Source: an uncultured Pelagibacteraceae bacterium
GTDB taxonomy: Bacteria; Pseudomonadota; Alphaproteobacteria; Pelagibacterales; AG-422-B15
Reading direction: 5' to 3'
DNA length: 44,691 nt
Assembly: GCA_902518415.1 (NCBI GenBank)
Contig: CABYGA010000009.1
Coordinates: 1 to 44,691, forward strand
The notes below the pieces were generated by a model. That model saw nothing but the letters and a program-made list of their open reading frames with translations. It was not told the DNA's origin and did no database searches. Both the position numbers and the translations under genes were made by a program. The stretch's first letter is position 1. Each line of letters opens with the position of its first letter. Of this stretch, positions 42,463 through 44,691 are shown piece after piece.

Positions 42463-43662
42463 ATGAATAAAACAAAAAAGGTACTGTTAATCATTACTGG
42501 TGGTATTGCCGCTTATAAATCGCTTGAAATAATAAGGGGTCTTAAAGCCAATAACATTGATGTTACTTGTATTCTAACAAAATCAGGTTCAGAATTTGTA
42601 ACACCCTTATCCATTGAGAGCTTATCAGAAAATAAGGTTTATACAGATCTATTCAACTTAACTGATGAACATGAAATGGGTCATATACAGCTTTCCAGAC
42701 AAGCTGACGTCATTCTTGTTGCACCTGCAACAGCAAACATTATGTCCAAAATTGCATATGGAAATACAGAAGATTTAGCATCAACTGTTTTGGTGGCTAC
42801 AAATAAACCCATTATTGTTGCACCAGCAATGAATGTAAGAATGTGGCTTAATAATGCAACACAAAGAAATATTCAAACTCTTAGGAATGATGGCATAAAA
42901 TTTGTTGGACCAGAAAATGGTGAAATGGCTTGCGGGGAATATGGTGAAGGCCGAATGAGTGAACCGAGTGAAATTATAAAATATACAATTGATTTTATTA
43001 ATGGTTTAGATTTCAAACCACTTAGAGATTTCTCAGCTCTTGTTACATCTGGGCCAACAAAAGAAATGATTGATCCTGTAAGATTTATTTCTAACGAATC
43101 TTCTGGGAAGCAGGGCTACACAATTGCAGAAAAATTATCATCATTGGGTGCTCATACAACTTTAATCTCTGGACCAACTAAATTATCTGATCCCAATGTT
43201 GATAAAGTTGTTCATGTGTCATCGGCTGACGAAATGATGTTCGAATGCGATAAAGCGTTACCTGTAAATATTGCTATCTGTGCTGCTGCGGTTGCTGATT
43301 ATAAAGTTATGAAACAAAGTGAAACTAAAATTAAGAAAAACGGTTCAAGGTTAGACATCACATTAGAAGAGAATCCAGATATTTTATCTAGATTAAGTAA
43401 ACGTAATGATAAGAGACCAGACCTTGTAGTTGGCTTTGCAGCTGAAACTGAAAAACTAGAGGAAAATTCAAAAATTAAATTAGAAAAAAAGGGCTGTGAT
43501 TGGATTCTCGGCAATAATGTTTCAAACGGACAAGTTATTGGTAAAGATACAAATGAGATTTATTTTATATCTAAATCTGAAACCGAAAACTGGAAACAGA
43601 TGCAAAAAGAGGAAGTTGCTGAAAAATTATCTCGTAAGATAGTTCAGCATCTAAAGAGTTAG
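42463..43662 (+). CDS. coaBC: Phosphopantothenoylcysteine decarboxylase/synthetase
   Basis: 399 aa; GGIAAYKSLEIIRGL, PAMNVRMW, MACGEYGEGRM, TSGPTKEMIDPVRFISNESSGKQG. Confidence 0.97.
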   Translation: MNKTKKVLLIITGGIAAYKSLEIIRGLKANNIDVTCILTKSGSEFVTPLSIESLSENKVYTDLFNLTDEHEMGHIQLSRQADVILVAPATANIMSKIAYGNTEDLASTVLVATNKPIIVAPAMNVRMWLNNATQRNIQTLRNDGIKFVGPENGEMACGEYGEGRMSEPSEIIKYTIDFINGLDFKPLRDFSALVTSGPTKEMIDPVRFISNESSGKQGYTIAEKLSSLGAHTTLISGPTKLSDPNVDKVVHVSSADEMMFECDKALPVNIAICAAAVADYKVMKQSETKIKKNGSRLDITLEENPDILSRLSKRNDKRPDLVVGFAAETEKLEENSKIKLEKKGCDWILGNNVSNGQVIGKDTNEIYFISKSETENWKQMQKEEVAEKLSRKIVQHLKS

Positions 43663-43666
43663 AAGC

Positions 43667-44122
43667 TTGTCCATTAAAAAAAATTCTATATTCATTAAAA
43701 AAATATCTGATATTGAAAACTTTGAATTACCTAAGTATCAGTCAGAAGAGGCTTCAGGAGTTGATTTATGTGCCTCAATAAAGAGTGATATTACAATAGC
43801 ACCATGGGAAAAAGAAATAATCGCATGTGGAATTTCAGTTTCTATGCCAACAGGTATGGAAGCTCAAGTAAGACCAAGGTCTGGCCTTGCTTTTAAACAC
43901 GGAATAACTGTTTTGAATACACCAGGTACCATTGATAGTGATTACAGAGGAGAAATAAAAGTAATATTAATAAATTTAAGTAAAGAAAAATTTATTGTTC
44001 GTCCTCTAGATAGAATTGCTCAAATGATTTTCTCAAACGTCACTAAAGTAGAATTTAAACAAGTTAACAATTTAGATGACACTACTCGAGGTCAAGGTGG
44101 ATTTGGATCCACTGGTAAATAA
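43667..44122 (+). CDS. dut: dUTP diphosphatase
   Basis: 151 aa; ASGVDLCAS, RPRSGLAFKHGI, GTIDSDYRGEIKVILIN, RIAQMIF, RGQGGFGSTG. Probable alternative start (TTG) slightly upstream of the first ATG cannot be excluded. Confidence 0.95.
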   Translation: MSIKKNSIFIKKISDIENFELPKYQSEEASGVDLCASIKSDITIAPWEKEIIACGISVSMPTGMEAQVRPRSGLAFKHGITVLNTPGTIDSDYRGEIKVILINLSKEKFIVRPLDRIAQMIFSNVTKVEFKQVNNLDDTTRGQGGFGSTGK

Positions 44123-44125
44123 AAG

Positions 44126-44691
44126 TTACCTAAAGTCTTTTGCCAAGGCCTCTTTCACTTCTTTAGACAGTACAGTACTATGGAGATAGTTATCGTGGTC
44201 TGTACCAATTTCAATTCTGCTGCTTGAGTTTTTAAATTCCTCAATTTGCTTATCACTAAATTTAAAATGAATAAAATGAACAGATGAAGTTTTTCCTGAA
44301 TTATCTGTACGATCTACATCTTCTTCAGGTGTCGCGTATAGTTTTGTCCCATTAATACTTATGAATAGTTTATTTTCAACGTTTCCTAAGGACGATAAAA
44401 CTTTTTTTCTTATATTTGGGTTGTCAATTTCAAACATATAAGTTGCTACAAGTTCTGAGCCTTGTGGTACTAGAGGATTATAAGCCTCTAACTCATCCTT
44501 GAGTTGTTCATCGCCACCCTTTTCTATATAAAGCATCTCTTGAATTTGAGCTTTCATAGTAAAGAAGTTTTCGAAATAAAACGTAGAATGTGGTCCGAGT
44601 TCCACTCTCCTATTTTTTTTCATCTGAACTACCTCTTTTCTTATACTTCTTCTTTCTTTCGCATAAGTGCTATATTCAAGCAGATCAGAGG
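44126..44691 (-). CDS. DUF3501 family protein, N-terminus off the right edge
   Basis: The frame stays open upstream of the listed ATG 44623 to the window edge, adding SDLLEYSTYAKERRSIRKEVVQ before MKKNRRVELGPHSTFYFENFFTMKAQIQEMLYIEK, as expected for DUF3501. Confidence 0.82.
   Translation of the reverse strand, partial: SDLLEYSTYAKERRSIRKEVVQMKKNRRVELGPHSTFYFENFFTMKAQIQEMLYIEKGGDEQLKDELEAYNPLVPQGSELVATYMFEIDNPNIRKKVLSSLGNVENKLFISINGTKLYATPEEDVDRTDNSGKTSSVHFIHFKFSDKQIEEFKNSSSRIEIGTDHDNYLHSTVLSKEVKEALAKDFR

Overview
This 44.7 kb window is AT-rich (about one third GC by eye), gene-dense chromosomal DNA. It looks like a streamlined marine alphaproteobacterium; that taxonomy is inferred from gene order and protein character, not measured. 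Three conserved alphaproteobacterial blocks are clear: (1) pckA / chvI-chvG / ahcY / tsaE-amgK-murU; (2) gyrB-recF-dnaN-dnaA, rpsT, mutM, ubiE-ubiB-coaBC-dut around the probable origin region; (3) RegB/RegA redox two-component genes. Other content: tandem ammonium transporter paralogs, a DUF3604 / PpiC-type PPIase / HupE-UreJ-like trio, an alkylsulfatase-like MBL lipoprotein, a TauD-family dioxygenase, YciB, HspQ, polA preceded by a short zinc-finger gene, a cytidylyltransferase-cupin fusion, an MMPL/RND exporter, and an orphan ferritin-like diiron protein behind a palindrome-rich promoter. I found no rRNA, tRNA, CRISPR array, transposon or phage. Best leads: the DUF3604/PPIase/HupE trio, the uncharacterised diiron protein with its near-perfect 24-bp palindrome, duplicated promoter elements with an intervening hairpin at the amt pair, loss of the PTS/HprK block between chvG and ahcY, small genes missed by the ORF track, and a truncated start for the last ORF. 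I see no clear defence or otherwise wholly new multi-gene system.
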